From Agrobacterium vaccinii (GTDB lineage Bacteria > Pseudomonadota > Alphaproteobacteria > Rhizobiales > Rhizobiaceae): a stretch of DNA of 64,000 nt. Position 1 is the first letter of the stretch. The number at the start of each line of letters is the position of its first letter. The position numbers and the translations under genes were made by a program. The stretch is taken from positions 3,052,501 through 3,116,500 of the forward strand of contig NZ_CP054150.1 in the NCBI RefSeq assembly GCF_021310995.1, written 5' to 3'. The notes under the pieces were generated by a model, which did not search any database, had not been told where the DNA came from, and worked only from the letters and a program-made list of their open reading frames with translations. Below, piece after piece: positions 47,629 to 56,968 of this stretch.

Positions 47629-49533
47629 ATGGCAAAAGTAATCGGTATCGACCTTGGCACGACCAATTCCTGCGTTGCAGTGATGGACGGCAAGGACACC
47701 AAAGTTATTGAAAACGCGGAAGGTGCACGCACGACCCCTTCCATGGTTGCATTCAGCGACGATGGCGAGCGTCTGGTCGGCCAGCCTGCAAAGCGTCAGG
47801 CCGTCACCAATCCGACCAACACATTGTTTGCCGTCAAGCGCCTGATCGGTCGCCGTTACGAAGACCCGACTGTCGAAAAGGACAAGGGCCTCGTTCCGTT
47901 CGAGATCGTCAAGGGCGACAATGGCGACGCATGGGTTCAGGCACAGGGCAAGGGATATTCCCCTTCGCAGATTTCCGCGATGATCCTTCAGAAGATGAAG
48001 GAAACCGCTGAATCCTACCTCGGTGAAAAGGTCGAAAAGGCCGTCATCACCGTTCCAGCCTACTTCAACGACGCACAGCGCCAGGCAACCAAGGATGCAG
48101 GCCGCATCGCTGGTCTCGAAGTTCTGCGCATCATCAACGAGCCGACGGCTGCGGCCTTGGCTTACGGCCTCGACAAGAAGGAAGGCAAGACGATTGCCGT
48201 GTACGACTTGGGTGGCGGTACCTTCGATATTTCCGTTCTGGAAATCGGCGATGGCGTTTTCGAAGTAAAATCCACCAACGGCGATACCTTCCTCGGTGGT
48301 GAAGACTTCGACATGCGTCTGGTCGAATATCTGGCCGGTGAGTTCAAGAAGGACCAGGGCATCGACCTCAAGGGCGACAAGCTTGCGCTTCAGCGCCTGA
48401 AGGAAGCTGCCGAAAAGGCAAAGATCGAACTGTCGTCTTCGCAGCAGACCGAAATCAACCTGCCCTTCATCACGGCAGATGCGACCGGTCCGAAGCACCT
48501 GACGCTGAAGCTGACCCGCGCCAAGTTCGAAAGCCTGGTGGACGATCTGGTTCAGCGCACCGTTGCACCGTGCAAGGCCGCGCTCAAGGATGCTGGCCTG
48601 ACGGCAGCCGAAATCGAAGAAGTCGTTCTCGTTGGCGGCATGAGCCGCATGCCGAAAGTACAGGAAATCGTCAAGCAGCTGTTTGGCAAGGAGCCACATA
48701 AGGGTGTGAACCCGGACGAAGTGGTTGCCATGGGCGCCGCCATTCAGGCCGGCGTTCTGCAGGGTGACGTCAAGGACGTGCTGCTTCTCGACGTGACGCC
48801 TCTGTCGCTCGGTATCGAAACTCTGGGTGGTGTCTTCACACGTCTGATCGACCGTAACACGACGATCCCGACCAAGAAGAGCCAGACCTTCTCGACCGCC
48901 GAAGACAGCCAGTCTGCCGTGACGATCCGCGTCAGCCAGGGTGAGCGCGAAATGGCTGCCGACAACAAGTCGCTCGGTCAGTTCGACCTCGTTGGCCTGC
49001 CGCCAGCACCACGCGGCGTTCCGCAGATCGAAGTGACCTTCGATATCGACGCCAACGGCATCGTGCAGGTTTCGGCCAAGGACAAGGGTACCGGCAAGGA
49101 GCAGCAGATCCGCATCCAGGCCTCTGGTGGTCTGTCCGATGCGGACATCGAAAAGATGGTGAAGGACGCCGAAGCCAACGCTGAAACCGACAAGAAGCGT
49201 CGTGCGGGTGTGGAAGCCAAGAACCAGGCCGAAAGCCTCATCCACTCCACCGAGAAGTCGGTGGCGGAGTATGGCGACAAGGTTTCCGAGACGGACCGCA
49301 AGGCCATCGAAGACGCCATCGCTGCGCTGAAGACCTCGGTTGAAGCATCCGAGCCGGATGCCGATGACATCCAGGCGAAGACCCAGACGCTCATGGAAGT
49401 GTCCATGAAGCTGGGTCAGGCTATCTACGAAGCACAGCAGGCTGAAGGCGGCGAAGGTGCTGCCGAAGGTCACAAGGACGACGTGGTCGATGCGGACTAC
49501 GAGGAAATCAAGGACGACAAGAAGTCCGCATAA
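47629..49533 (+). CDS. dnaK: Molecular chaperone DnaK (Hsp70)
   Basis: An ATP-dependent chaperone of 634 residues. The nucleotide-binding domain starts [20 protein letters not shown] and contains [17 protein letters not shown] and [15 protein letters not shown]. The substrate-binding domain follows from about 390, with [20 protein letters not shown], and the C terminus has the acidic EEIKDDK tail. I take the ATG at 47629: AAGGAG lies 9 bases upstream and the protein has the standard Hsp70 start. A longer in-frame extension runs through the promoter and is rejected. It forms an operon with dnaJ. Confidence 0.98.
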   Translation: MAKVIGIDLGTTNSCVAVMDGKDTKVIENAEGARTTPSMVAFSDDGERLVGQPAKRQAVTNPTNTLFAVKRLIGRRYEDPTVEKDKGLVPFEIVKGDNGDAWVQAQGKGYSPSQISAMILQKMKETAESYLGEKVEKAVITVPAYFNDAQRQATKDAGRIAGLEVLRIINEPTAAALAYGLDKKEGKTIAVYDLGGGTFDISVLEIGDGVFEVKSTNGDTFLGGEDFDMRLVEYLAGEFKKDQGIDLKGDKLALQRLKEAAEKAKIELSSSQQTEINLPFITADATGPKHLTLKLTRAKFESLVDDLVQRTVAPCKAALKDAGLTAAEIEEVVLVGGMSRMPKVQEIVKQLFGKEPHKGVNPDEVVAMGAAIQAGVLQGDVKDVLLLDVTPLSLGIETLGGVFTRLIDRNTTIPTKKSQTFSTAEDSQSAVTIRVSQGEREMAADNKSLGQFDLVGLPPAPRGVPQIEVTFDIDANGIVQVSAKDKGTGKEQQIRIQASGGLSDADIEKMVKDAEANAETDKKRRAGVEAKNQAESLIHSTEKSVAEYGDKVSETDRKAIEDAIAALKTSVEASEPDADDIQAKTQTLMEVSMKLGQAIYEAQQAEGGEGAAEGHKDDVVDADYEEIKDDKKSA

Positions 49534-49570
49534 ACGTGGCTTTTGAACTCCAATTGATGCTTGACTGAAA

Positions 49571-49593
49571 TCCGGCTGCCTCGTGCAGCCGGA
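49571..49593 (+). terminator. Hairpin between dnaK and dnaJ
   Basis: TCCGGCTGC and GCAGCCGGA form a perfect 9-bp stem with a 5-base loop, 38 bases past dnaK. There is no T-run; it probably limits read-through or guards the dnaK mRNA end so DnaJ is made in smaller amounts. Confidence 0.65.
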
Positions 49594-49619
49594 AATCCAT
49601 TTCCGGGGCTTGTTAATTA

Positions 49620-50753
49620 ATGGCGAAAGCAGACTTTTACGAAACACTTGGCGTTGGCAAAGCTGCCGACGAAAAAGAGCTGAAAAGCGCCTTCCGCAAA
49701 CTCGCGATGAAGTACCATCCGGACAAGAATCCGGGTGATGCCGAATCCGAGAAGAAGTTCAAGGAAATCAACGAAGCCTATGAAACGTTGAAGGACCCGC
49801 AGAAGCGGGCAGCCTACGACCGCTTCGGCCATGCGGCTTTCGAACAAGGCGGCATGGGCAATGCAGGCGGCGGCTTCGGCGGCGGTGCGAGCGGTGGCTT
49901 TTCCGACATCTTCGAAGACATCTTCGGCGAGATGATGGGTGGCGGACGTGCGCGTCGCTCCAGCGGCGGACGCGAACGCGGTGCCGATCTGCGCTACAAC
50001 ATGGAGATATCGCTGGAAGAGGCCTTTGCAGGCAAGACCGCGCAAATTCGCGTTCCGACCTCGATTACCTGCGATGTCTGTACCGGTTCCGGCGCAAAGC
50101 CCGGCACACAGCCCAAGACCTGCGGAACCTGCCAGGGCTCCGGTCGCGTGCGCGCAGCACAAGGGTTCTTCTCGGTGGAACGCACCTGCCCAACCTGTCA
50201 CGGTCGCGGCCAGACGATCACCGATCCTTGCGTGAAGTGCCATGGTCAGGGCCGTGTGACGGAAGAGCGGTCGCTGTCGGTCAATATTCCAGCCGGTATC
50301 GAAGACGGTACGCGCATTCGTCTGCAAGGCGAAGGCGAGGCAGGCATGCGCGGTGGCCCCTCGGGCGATCTCTACATCTTCCTGTCGGTACGACCTCACG
50401 AGTTCTTCCAGCGTGACGGTGCCGATCTCTATTGCGCTGTACCTATCTCGATGACGACGGCTGCACTTGGCGGCACCTTCGATGTGACAACGCTGGATGG
50501 CACGAAGTCGCGCGTGACGGTGCCTGAGGGCACGCAGGCGGGCAAGCAGTTCCGTCTGAAGGGTAAGGGGATGCCGGTTCTGCGCTCTGCGCAGCAGGGT
50601 GATCTCTATATCCAGATACAGATCGAAACACCGCAAAAGCTGACCAAGCGTCAGCGGGAACTGTTGCAGGAATTCCACGAACTGTCGTCCAAGGACAACA
50701 ACCCTGAATCCACTGGCTTCTTTGCCCGGATGAAGGAATTCTTCGACGGCTGA
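49620..50753 (+). CDS. dnaJ: Chaperone protein DnaJ
   Basis: The Hsp40 co-chaperone that stimulates DnaK ATPase activity. The 377-residue type I protein has the J domain ([13 protein letters not shown] in KYHPDKNPG, about 35-37), a Gly/Phe-rich linker ([17 protein letters not shown]), four CxxCxGxG zinc motifs ([40 protein letters not shown]) and the C-terminal client-binding part. Complete and canonical. Confidence 0.98.
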   Translation: MAKADFYETLGVGKAADEKELKSAFRKLAMKYHPDKNPGDAESEKKFKEINEAYETLKDPQKRAAYDRFGHAAFEQGGMGNAGGGFGGGASGGFSDIFEDIFGEMMGGGRARRSSGGRERGADLRYNMEISLEEAFAGKTAQIRVPTSITCDVCTGSGAKPGTQPKTCGTCQGSGRVRAAQGFFSVERTCPTCHGRGQTITDPCVKCHGQGRVTEERSLSVNIPAGIEDGTRIRLQGEGEAGMRGGPSGDLYIFLSVRPHEFFQRDGADLYCAVPISMTTAALGGTFDVTTLDGTKSRVTVPEGTQAGKQFRLKGKGMPVLRSAQQGDLYIQIQIETPQKLTKRQRELLQEFHELSSKDNNPESTGFFARMKEFFDG

Positions 50754-50776
50754 TGCTATCGCTTGATATCCACGTC

Positions 50777-50809
50777 AAAGCCGCGCTTCGAAAAGAATGC
50801 GCGGCTTTT
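50777..50809 (+). terminator. Intrinsic terminator of dnaJ, shared with the convergent lysE-like gene
   Basis: AAAGCCGCGC and GCGCGGCTTT form a 10-bp stem with a 12-base loop, followed by T. Read in reverse it also ends in T-rich sequence, so it can stop both convergent transcripts. It abuts the stop codon of the LysE-family gene. Confidence 0.85.
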
Positions 50810-51394
50810 CTATGCCATAGCCCGCAACGTGCTGGTAGCAAGAATGGCAGCAAAGACGAAGAGGCAGGTTGCCGCGATGCGCTGGATGGCCTCTGGCTTC
50901 AGCGCAACCGTCTTGCTTCTCGATACTTGGTGACCGATGGCGATCCAGCCGGATGCGGCAAAGACAACCAATCCCGTGAACAGGGCAAGCCATGGAATCA
51001 GCTGAGTGATAGCACCATGCGGCATGATGACGATGGCAATGATCAGGGCTTTGGGGTTGAGCATGGTGGTGACCAGAATATCCGTCGCGGTAACCTCTTT
51101 AACCCCTACCTCGACCGAGGTCTTGAACCACAGCCGGTAGCTCAAAAATAGCACCCAGAGGCAGGCGCAGATTTTGGCTGCAAGCAGCAATTGCGGCTGT
51201 TGTGCAAGAAACGGTGCGGCCAGAACAGCAACGGGAATGATGACGAGGAGATATCCGACGATCTCGCTGAGGATCAGCGGCAGAGCGCGAAGGACGCCGC
51301 GGGAATATCCCGCCAGCGCCATCAGCGTGTTGGTCGGCCCAGGCGTCAGCAAAAGAAGCAGAATGGCACCGGTGAATTCCAGAAATGTCGACAT
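50810..51394 (-). CDS. LysE-family translocator
   Basis: A 194-residue inner-membrane exporter of the LysE/RhtB amino-acid efflux family. The diagnostic N terminus LLLLLTPGPTNTLMALAGYSRG (key: TPGPTN) is present, and five to six membrane segments span the protein. LNPKALIIAIVIMP near residue 115 is the second conserved motif of the family. The exported amino acid or homoserine-lactone-like substrate cannot be told. It stands alone. Confidence 0.88.
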   Translation of the reverse strand: MSTFLEFTGAILLLLLTPGPTNTLMALAGYSRGVLRALPLILSEIVGYLLVIIPVAVLAAPFLAQQPQLLLAAKICACLWVLFLSYRLWFKTSVEVGVKEVTATDILVTTMLNPKALIIAIVIMPHGAITQLIPWLALFTGLVVFAASGWIAIGHQVSRSKTVALKPEAIQRIAATCLFVFAAILATSTLRAMA

Positions 51395-51474
51395 GCGCAG
51401 GCTCCATCATAGAGCTGGACCATAGCTGATCTCACCGCAAGTGGTTTGATTTCGGTCAATTTCGCCAGGCCAGA

Positions 51475-52026
51475 TCAGCCCGCAAACCCGCCTTCTTCCA
51501 GAAAGCGTTTTTCATCCGCCGTGCTTTCGCGCAGAAGAATGTCGTTGCGATGCGGGAAGCGACCGAAGCGTTCAATGATGTCGCGATGCTCGATGGCAAA
51601 AGGCAGATAACGCTCGCCCAGGGGTTCGCACAGCTTGCAGCATAAATTCTGGTCTTCGAGGTCTTCCGAGTGCATCAAAGGAAGATAGAGGAAGATAGGA
51701 AGCTCTGGATCGATTGTCTTGTCGCGGCCGCGCCGCAGGGCCTCCTGGGTGTAGTGACGGGCGAGCGGGTCTGTCGCGTACATATGGGCCGTGCCGCGAA
51801 AGCAGTTGCGGGGAAACTGATCCAGCAGCAACAGCAGCGCAAGACTGCTTTCCGCGTCCTCGAGCCATGTCTCCAACTCGCGCCGTGCGGCTGCGAAATG
51901 TAAATCCCGGAAACGATCATGGAACGTCGCGTCGAACTGGGCGTCTTTGTCGAACCACTTTTCAGGTCCGGCATCTTTCCAAAACGCGATAACGTCAGAA
52001 GCGGACGTAGCGGTGCCCTTGCTCAT
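51475..52026 (-). CDS. DUF924 family protein
   Basis: A 183-residue, mostly helical cytoplasmic protein. VIAFWKDAGPEKWFDKD at the start, LLLLDQFPRNCFRGTAHMYA in the middle and YLPLMHSEDLEDQ later are the hallmarks of DUF924. Members have a TPR-like all-alpha fold and no known biochemical role. The slyX-like gene precedes it on the same strand, 10 bases away, so they are likely co-transcribed. Confidence 0.88.
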   Translation of the reverse strand: MSKGTATSASDVIAFWKDAGPEKWFDKDAQFDATFHDRFRDLHFAAARRELETWLEDAESSLALLLLLDQFPRNCFRGTAHMYATDPLARHYTQEALRRGRDKTIDPELPIFLYLPLMHSEDLEDQNLCCKLCEPLGERYLPFAIEHRDIIERFGRFPHRNDILLRESTADEKRFLEEGGFAG

Positions 52027-52036
52027 GGCCTTCTCC

Positions 52037-52249
52037 TCAATAATGCGGTGGCTTGGTTATGGCGGGGGCTTCGAGTGATTGCTCCTCGAGGTTCAGGAAC
52101 CGGTCGGTCAGCCGATCCAGCTTGGCGCGGGTCTGCTCGACGACTTTCCATTGCTCTGTCAGCTGATCGGACAGTTCTTCGATGGTCTTTGCATGATGCG
52201 CCACGGTTTCTTCGAGCGCAATGATACGGTTTTCGCTGTCGTCAGCCAT
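52037..52249 (-). CDS. slyX: SlyX family protein
   Basis: A 70-residue coiled-coil protein (MADDSENRIIALEETVAHHA opening, heptad pattern through about residue 50; ends PPHY, the conserved C-terminal tetrapeptide of SlyX). The function is unknown. I choose the ATG at 52249, with AGGAGG 5 bases upstream; a GTG two codons earlier overlaps that ribosome site. Confidence 0.88.
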   Translation of the reverse strand: MADDSENRIIALEETVAHHAKTIEELSDQLTEQWKVVEQTRAKLDRLTDRFLNLEEQSLEAPAITKPPHY

Positions 52250-52303
52250 GGGCACCTCCTGATTTATGCCCTGCTTTGCCAGCTTTACGTCTCATGAACA
52301 AGA

Positions 52304-52332
52304 CAAAGGCCGGACATGATGCCCGGCCTTTG
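52304..52332 (-). terminator. Hairpin terminator after tctA
   Basis: CAAAGGCCGG and CCGGCCTTTG form a perfect 10-bp stem with a 9-base loop, 25 bases past the tctA stop on the minus strand; the following sequence is TCTTG, a weak T-run. Confidence 0.65.
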
Positions 52333-52357
52333 ATGGTTTTCGTGGTGTGGTGGCGGA

Positions 52358-53863
52358 TCAGTCTTCTTCCTGGAAGACCTCTTCGCGCTTCTTCTTCACA
52401 CTTGGCAGGAAGACGACAACCAGAACCGCCAGTGCGATCAACAGCAAGGTTGCGCTGATGGGGCGTGTAACGAAGGTCGTCGCGTCGCCGCGCGACAGGA
52501 TCATCGCACGCCGCAGGTTTTCTTCCAGCAGTGGCCCCAGAACGAAGCCCAGCAGAAGCGGTGCCGGTTCGCAGCGCAGTTTGACGAGCGCATAGCCGAT
52601 AAGCCCGAAGAAGGCGACGGCATAGAGGTCGTAGACGTTGGAGTTGACGCTGTAGACCCCGATGGCACAGAAGGCCATGATGATGGGGAAGAGCACGTAG
52701 TAGGGGATGGTCAGCAGCTTCACCCACAGCCCGATCAGCGGCAGGTTGAGAACCACAAGCATCAGGTTACCGATCCACATGGACGCGATGATGCCCCAGA
52801 ACAGAGCAGGCTGTTCGGTTGCGACATTGGGTCCGGGGACGATGCCCTGAATGATCATGGCACCGATCATCAGCGCCATGACGGGGTTAGCGGGAATGCC
52901 GAGCGTCAGAAGCGGAATGAACGAGGTCTGCGCACCGGCATTGTTGGCCGATTCGGGGCCAGCGACACCGGCGATAGCGCCGTGGCCGAACTCTTCAGGA
53001 TGTTTCGAGACGCGCTTTTCGACCGTGTAGGACGCGAACGCCGCAAGAATCGCACCGCCACCTGGTAGGATGCCGAGTGCCGAACCGATGGCCGTACCAC
53101 GCAGGACCGGGCCGATCATCTGCTTGAAGTCTTCCTTGCTGGGCAGGAGGCCGCTGACCTTTGCCATCAAGACAGACCGAGTCTTTTCGTTTTCGAGGTT
53201 TCGCAGGATTTCGGCAATACCGAAGACACCGACGGCAACGGCGACGAAGTTCAGACCATCGGCATATTCACGGATGCCAAGCGTGAAGCGTGGCGTACCG
53301 CTATAGATATCCGTGCCGACAAGACCCAAGAGCAAGCCCAGCACCACCATGGCCAGCGCCTTGATGATGGAGCCATGGGCCAGCGCGATGGACGAGACCA
53401 GACCGACGACCATCAGCGAGAAATATTCGGCAGCGCCGAATTCCAGTGCGATGGCCGTCAGCGGTGGTGCAAAGACGGCGACGAGGAATGTCGAGACCGT
53501 ACCGGCAAAGAACGAGCCGAGTGCTGCGACCGAAAGTGCCACGCCCGCCTTGCCCTTGCGCGCCATCTGGTAGCCATCGATGGCGGTGACCGCGGACGAG
53601 GATTCGCCCGGCATATTGATGAGGATCGCCGTGGTCGAGCCGCCATACTGCGCGCCGTAATAGATACCGGCCAGCATGATGAGCGAGGAGACCGGCTCCA
53701 ACTGGAAGGTGATCGGCAACAACATCGCGATGGTTGCCGTGGCACCGATGCCGGGCAACACGCCGATCAAAGTGCCCAGCAGCACGCCGATGAGGCAGAA
53801 GAACAGATTGTCGATAGAGGTTGCGGTGGAAAAACCCAGCGCGAGATTATTGAACAGTTCCAT
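52358..53863 (-). CDS. tctA: Tripartite tricarboxylate transporter, large permease TctA
   Basis: The 12-segment membrane subunit, 501 residues, of a TTT-type importer. [23 protein letters not shown] at the N terminus holds the conserved PGIG, and the second copy of the repeat, [22 protein letters not shown], is near residue 255. The cluster motif [19 protein letters not shown] lies near residues 70-88. Two adjacent ATGs (53866, 53863) are possible; GAGG is better spaced for the second. It follows tctB by a few bases. Substrates of the family include citrate, other tricarboxylates and aromatic acids. Confidence 0.93.
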   Translation of the reverse strand: MELFNNLALGFSTATSIDNLFFCLIGVLLGTLIGVLPGIGATATIAMLLPITFQLEPVSSLIMLAGIYYGAQYGGSTTAILINMPGESSSAVTAIDGYQMARKGKAGVALSVAALGSFFAGTVSTFLVAVFAPPLTAIALEFGAAEYFSLMVVGLVSSIALAHGSIIKALAMVVLGLLLGLVGTDIYSGTPRFTLGIREYADGLNFVAVAVGVFGIAEILRNLENEKTRSVLMAKVSGLLPSKEDFKQMIGPVLRGTAIGSALGILPGGGAILAAFASYTVEKRVSKHPEEFGHGAIAGVAGPESANNAGAQTSFIPLLTLGIPANPVMALMIGAMIIQGIVPGPNVATEQPALFWGIIASMWIGNLMLVVLNLPLIGLWVKLLTIPYYVLFPIIMAFCAIGVYSVNSNVYDLYAVAFFGLIGYALVKLRCEPAPLLLGFVLGPLLEENLRRAMILSRGDATTFVTRPISATLLLIALAVLVVVFLPSVKKKREEVFQEED

Positions 53864-53871
53864 CATGCACC

Positions 53872-54333
53872 TCAGAAATTGAGCCAGGGGCCGAAGCGCT
53901 GGAAGGGCAGGCCAAGACCGTAGTCGAAGACTGCGACGGAAAAGATGGTGATACCGATGGACAGGATGACGGCCATCAGCGGTTTCATCTTATGCGATGC
54001 AAAGGATGCGATCAGTGCGCTGATAAAGAGTGCCGTGACGAAACCCAGGCCGCGCACCGTCATGCCGAAGAAGATCGGTGCCGGCAGAATGAGGAAGATG
54101 CCGCGCCATGCGATGGGGCCGAGCGGTTCGCCCTGAACCTTGCCAGCCCGCACGAGGATGAGTGTGCCGAGCCCGACGAGAATGAGCGACAGCACCAGCG
54201 GGAAATAGCCGGGGCCCATGCGAAACGCCGTTCCCAGCTCCAGCCCATAGGATTGCCAGGCAAAGAAAATGCCGAGCAGAATGAAAAAGGCGCCACAAAT
54301 CGCCTCTGTTGCGTCGAAAGAAAGTGATTTCAT
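53872..54333 (-). CDS. tctB: Tripartite tricarboxylate transporter, small subunit TctB
   Basis: A 153-residue membrane protein with four hydrophobic segments; family features are AFFILLGIFFAWQSYGLELGTAFRMGPGYFPL (key: FRMGPGYFP) and the C-terminal GLGLPFQRFGPWL. It pairs with TctA in the membrane. Located between tctC and tctA in the standard order. Confidence 0.88.
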   Translation of the reverse strand: MKSLSFDATEAICGAFFILLGIFFAWQSYGLELGTAFRMGPGYFPLVLSLILVGLGTLILVRAGKVQGEPLGPIAWRGIFLILPAPIFFGMTVRGLGFVTALFISALIASFASHKMKPLMAVILSIGITIFSVAVFDYGLGLPFQRFGPWLNF

Positions 54334-54405
54334 GTGTGTGTCCCCCGCTGGCGAGTGAAAACCGGTGGCATGGAAACACCACCGGTCGATTGCGTGCGCG
54401 CAGAC

Positions 54406-55389
54406 TTAGTCGGCGTATTGCCCAGCGGCTTCGATCACCGTCTTCCAGCGTGGTATCTCGCTTTCGAGCTTGGCTTTGAGGGCCGCAGGCGTGCCATCTG
54501 CTTCAGGCGATGGCGTGGTGCCCAGTTCTGCAAAGCGGGCCGCGACATTGGGGTCCTTCAGCGCGATCTGAAGCGACTTGGACAGGCGCTCGTTGATCTC
54601 GGCAGGCGTGCCCTTCGGCGTATAGATGCCGTGCCAGACGCCGACTTCGAAGTCCGGCAGACCGGCTTCAGCCGAGGTCGGTACATTCGGCAGCACATCC
54701 AGACGCTTCGGTGTTGTCACCGCATAGGCCTTCACGGTGCCGCCCTGGATCTGCTTGGTGGTGTTGGTAGTCTGGTCGCACATGATATCGACTTGACCGC
54801 CGAGAAGATCGGTCATGGCCGGACCCGTGCCCTTGTAAGGAACGGTGACGAGCGGAGTCTGGATCGCGCTCATGAACAGCATGCCGCACAGATGCGAGGC
54901 CGCACCGATACCCGCATTGGCCACGGTGACCGTGTCCTTGTTAGCCTTGGCATATTCGATCAGGCCCTTGAGGTCGGTCGTCTCGAGTGTCTTACGCGAC
55001 AGAATGGTCATCGGCACTTCGGTGACGAGGCCGACATAATCAAAGGCTTCGAGCGTGTTGTAGGCCAGCTTGCGGTAGAGCGTGGCGCTGGTGGCCATGC
55101 CGATGTGGTGGAGAAGAACGGTGTAGCCATCCGCATCGGCCGATGCGACACGGCCCGCACCCAGCGTGCCACCGGCACCGCCGACATTTTCCACGATGAT
55201 CTGCTGGCCCAAATCCTTCGACATGGATTCGGCAACGAGACGGGCAACCGTATCGGTCGGGCCACCGGCGGCGAAGGGAACGACCATGGTGATGTTGCGC
55301 TGCGGGTAGGTTTGCGCGGCGGCGGACAGAGCAAACAGCGATACGGCAGCAGCAGCCACGGCACCTGTGACGGTATTGAGAATTTTCAT
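54406..55389 (-). CDS. tctC: Tripartite tricarboxylate transporter, periplasmic receptor TctC (Bug family)
   Basis: A 327-residue extracytoplasmic solute receptor. The signal peptide (MKILNTVTGAVAAAAVSLFA, cut near AAAQT) is followed by the Bug-family motifs ITMVVPFAAGGPTDTVARL and VENVGGAGGTLGAGRVA, the two beta-loops that hold a carboxylate ligand through water. GGGAGG lies 6 bases before the ATG. First gene of tctCBA and the presumed control target of the two-component system encoded immediately upstream. Confidence 0.93.
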   Translation of the reverse strand: MKILNTVTGAVAAAAVSLFALSAAAQTYPQRNITMVVPFAAGGPTDTVARLVAESMSKDLGQQIIVENVGGAGGTLGAGRVASADADGYTVLLHHIGMATSATLYRKLAYNTLEAFDYVGLVTEVPMTILSRKTLETTDLKGLIEYAKANKDTVTVANAGIGAASHLCGMLFMSAIQTPLVTVPYKGTGPAMTDLLGGQVDIMCDQTTNTTKQIQGGTVKAYAVTTPKRLDVLPNVPTSAEAGLPDFEVGVWHGIYTPKGTPAEINERLSKSLQIALKDPNVAARFAELGTTPSPEADGTPAALKAKLESEIPRWKTVIEAAGQYAD

Positions 55390-55533
55390 CTTTTCCTCCC
55401 GATGAAATATGGCCTCATCGACCGTCGCACTCCTATTGCGCCGGTCGGGGTGAGGTTATTTGCAATCGGTGTCGGCGTCGGCGCAATGCCGGGCAGAGCA
55501 ACGGAGAAGAAAAGCCCTCGCTGCCTGGGCATA

Positions 55534-55587
55534 ATGGGTGGAAAGCGAAACATTCGATATCATCGATGGGTGGAAATCCACCCATCG
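55534..55587 (-). promoter_or_regulatory. Tandem activator site upstream of tctC
   Basis: A perfect palindrome, CGATGGGTGGA/TCCACCCATCG (55564-55587, 2-base centre), is followed 32 bases away by a second copy of its half ATGGGTGGAAA at 55534-55544. Three helical turns separate them, the layout of enhancer sites for NtrC-type activators. They lie 145-198 bases before the tctC start. I find no GG-N10-GC sigma-54 promoter between them and tctC. Confidence 0.65.
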
Positions 55588-55603
55588 CAATAGAGGCAAA
55601 GAT

Positions 55604-56968
55604 TCAGGGCAGGTTTTTCAGGTCTTCATCAACCAGGCCATGTTTCGTCAGCGCGTGCTTTTGCATTTTTTCATAAAGCGTCTTGCGCGATATTCCGAGC
55701 GTCTCGTAGACAGCTTTGAGATTGCCTTTGTGGAGCGCAATCGCTCGTGCCAGAACGGATTTTTCGAACTCCGCGACTTTGTCCGAGAGACTTGCAGCAT
55801 TTTCGGATGCCGTTTGCGCCCCATCGGCGGCACTGCCATCCAGCCCCAGAACCAGCCTGTCTGCGGCATTTCGCAGTTCCCGCACATTGCCGGGCCATTC
55901 CTGCATGGCAAGCGTGGAGACGATGTCTGAGGGTACGTCGAGATCATCCCGGCCATAGCGCGCCGCCGCCTCGCGCACCAATTGGAGGAAAAGAAGCGGG
56001 ATATCGGAGCGACGCTGCGCAAGCGATGGCACATGCACCGTTGCGACATTCAGCCGGTAAAGCAAATCCTGCCGAAAGCGGCCCGCCAGCGCCTCTTGCG
56101 CCAGATCAGCCTTGCTGGTCGCGATAAAGCGCACATCGAGCTCCACGGTCTCGTTTGAGCCAAGGCGGGTGATCGTACGCTCTTGTAGCACCCGCAACAG
56201 CTTGCCTTGCATATCAAAGGGCATCGAGCCGATTTCATCCAGTAGCACCGTGCCACCGCGGGCGTGTTCGAATTTGCCGTAACGCGGGCGCAGCGCACCG
56301 GGAAAAGCGCCCGCCTCGTGGCCGAACAATTCGCTTTCGATGAGATGCTGCGGCAGAGCCGCACAATTGATGGCGACGAAGGGCTTGTCGGCCCGGGCGC
56401 TGACATCGTGAAGCGCACGCGCGACCACTTCCTTTCCGGCACCGGTGTCGCCGATGATCAGCGTATCGGCATCTGCCGCACCAATCGCGCGGATGCGATA
56501 GCGCAGATCGACCATGACCTGCGTGCGGCCCGGCAGGCGTGTTTCCAGATCGTCACGCTTACCCGCCACAGCACGCAGGCGGCGGTTTTCCAGCACCAGC
56601 GAGCGCCGGTCTATGGCGCGCTTGATGATGCCTGCGAGATACTGAACGCTGAACGGCTTTTCGATGAAGTCATAGGCGCCGTTTCGCATGGCGCTGACGG
56701 CAAGCTGGACATCGCCATGGCCGGTGACCAGAATGACAGGGATTTCCGCATCCAGCTCGCGCACCTTTTGCAAAAGCGTCATGCCGTCCATGCCGGGCAT
56801 TCTGATGTCGCTGACGATGACACCATCGAAGCTGTAGCCGATCAGTTCGAAGACATGATCGGCATTGTCGACGGTGACGACGTCAAGACCGGCCAGCTCC
56901 AGCGCCTGCGCGGTGGAAAGTCGAAGGTCTTCTTCATCGTCGATCAGCAGCACACGGGAAGAGGTCAT
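55604..56968 (-). CDS. NtrC-family response regulator (DctD-like)
   Basis: A 454-residue activator: receiver domain (1-120, phospho-Asp D54 in VSDIRMPGMDG, K104 in IEKPF), AAA+ domain (145-375, Walker A GDTGAGKE at 173-180, Walker B LLDEIGSM) and a Fis-type DNA-binding helix-turn-helix (LKAVYETLGISRKTLYEKMQ, about 420-439). The sigma-54-contacting loop reads GAFPGA at residues 220-225 instead of GAFTGA. The gene overlaps the kinase by 4 bases. It probably controls tctCBA through the palindromic sites between them (inference). Confidence 0.9.
   Translation of the reverse strand: MTSSRVLLIDDEEDLRLSTAQALELAGLDVVTVDNADHVFELIGYSFDGVIVSDIRMPGMDGMTLLQKVRELDAEIPVILVTGHGDVQLAVSAMRNGAYDFIEKPFSVQYLAGIIKRAIDRRSLVLENRRLRAVAGKRDDLETRLPGRTQVMVDLRYRIRAIGAADADTLIIGDTGAGKEVVARALHDVSARADKPFVAINCAALPQHLIESELFGHEAGAFPGALRPRYGKFEHARGGTVLLDEIGSMPFDMQGKLLRVLQERTITRLGSNETVELDVRFIATSKADLAQEALAGRFRQDLLYRLNVATVHVPSLAQRRSDIPLLFLQLVREAAARYGRDDLDVPSDIVSTLAMQEWPGNVRELRNAADRLVLGLDGSAADGAQTASENAASLSDKVAEFEKSVLARAIALHKGNLKAVYETLGISRKTLYEKMQKHALTKHGLVDEDLKNLP

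Noticed and set aside
47566..49647. A 693-codon open frame on the strand opposite dnaK
   Set aside because: It is the antisense frame of a highly expressed gene with strong codon bias. Its translation has no domain pattern and the sense gene is unmistakable.
55390..55530. Partial sigma-54 -12 element (ATTGCA) before tctC
   Set aside because: The -24 position has no GG; no GG-N10-GC pair was found on reading the whole gap.
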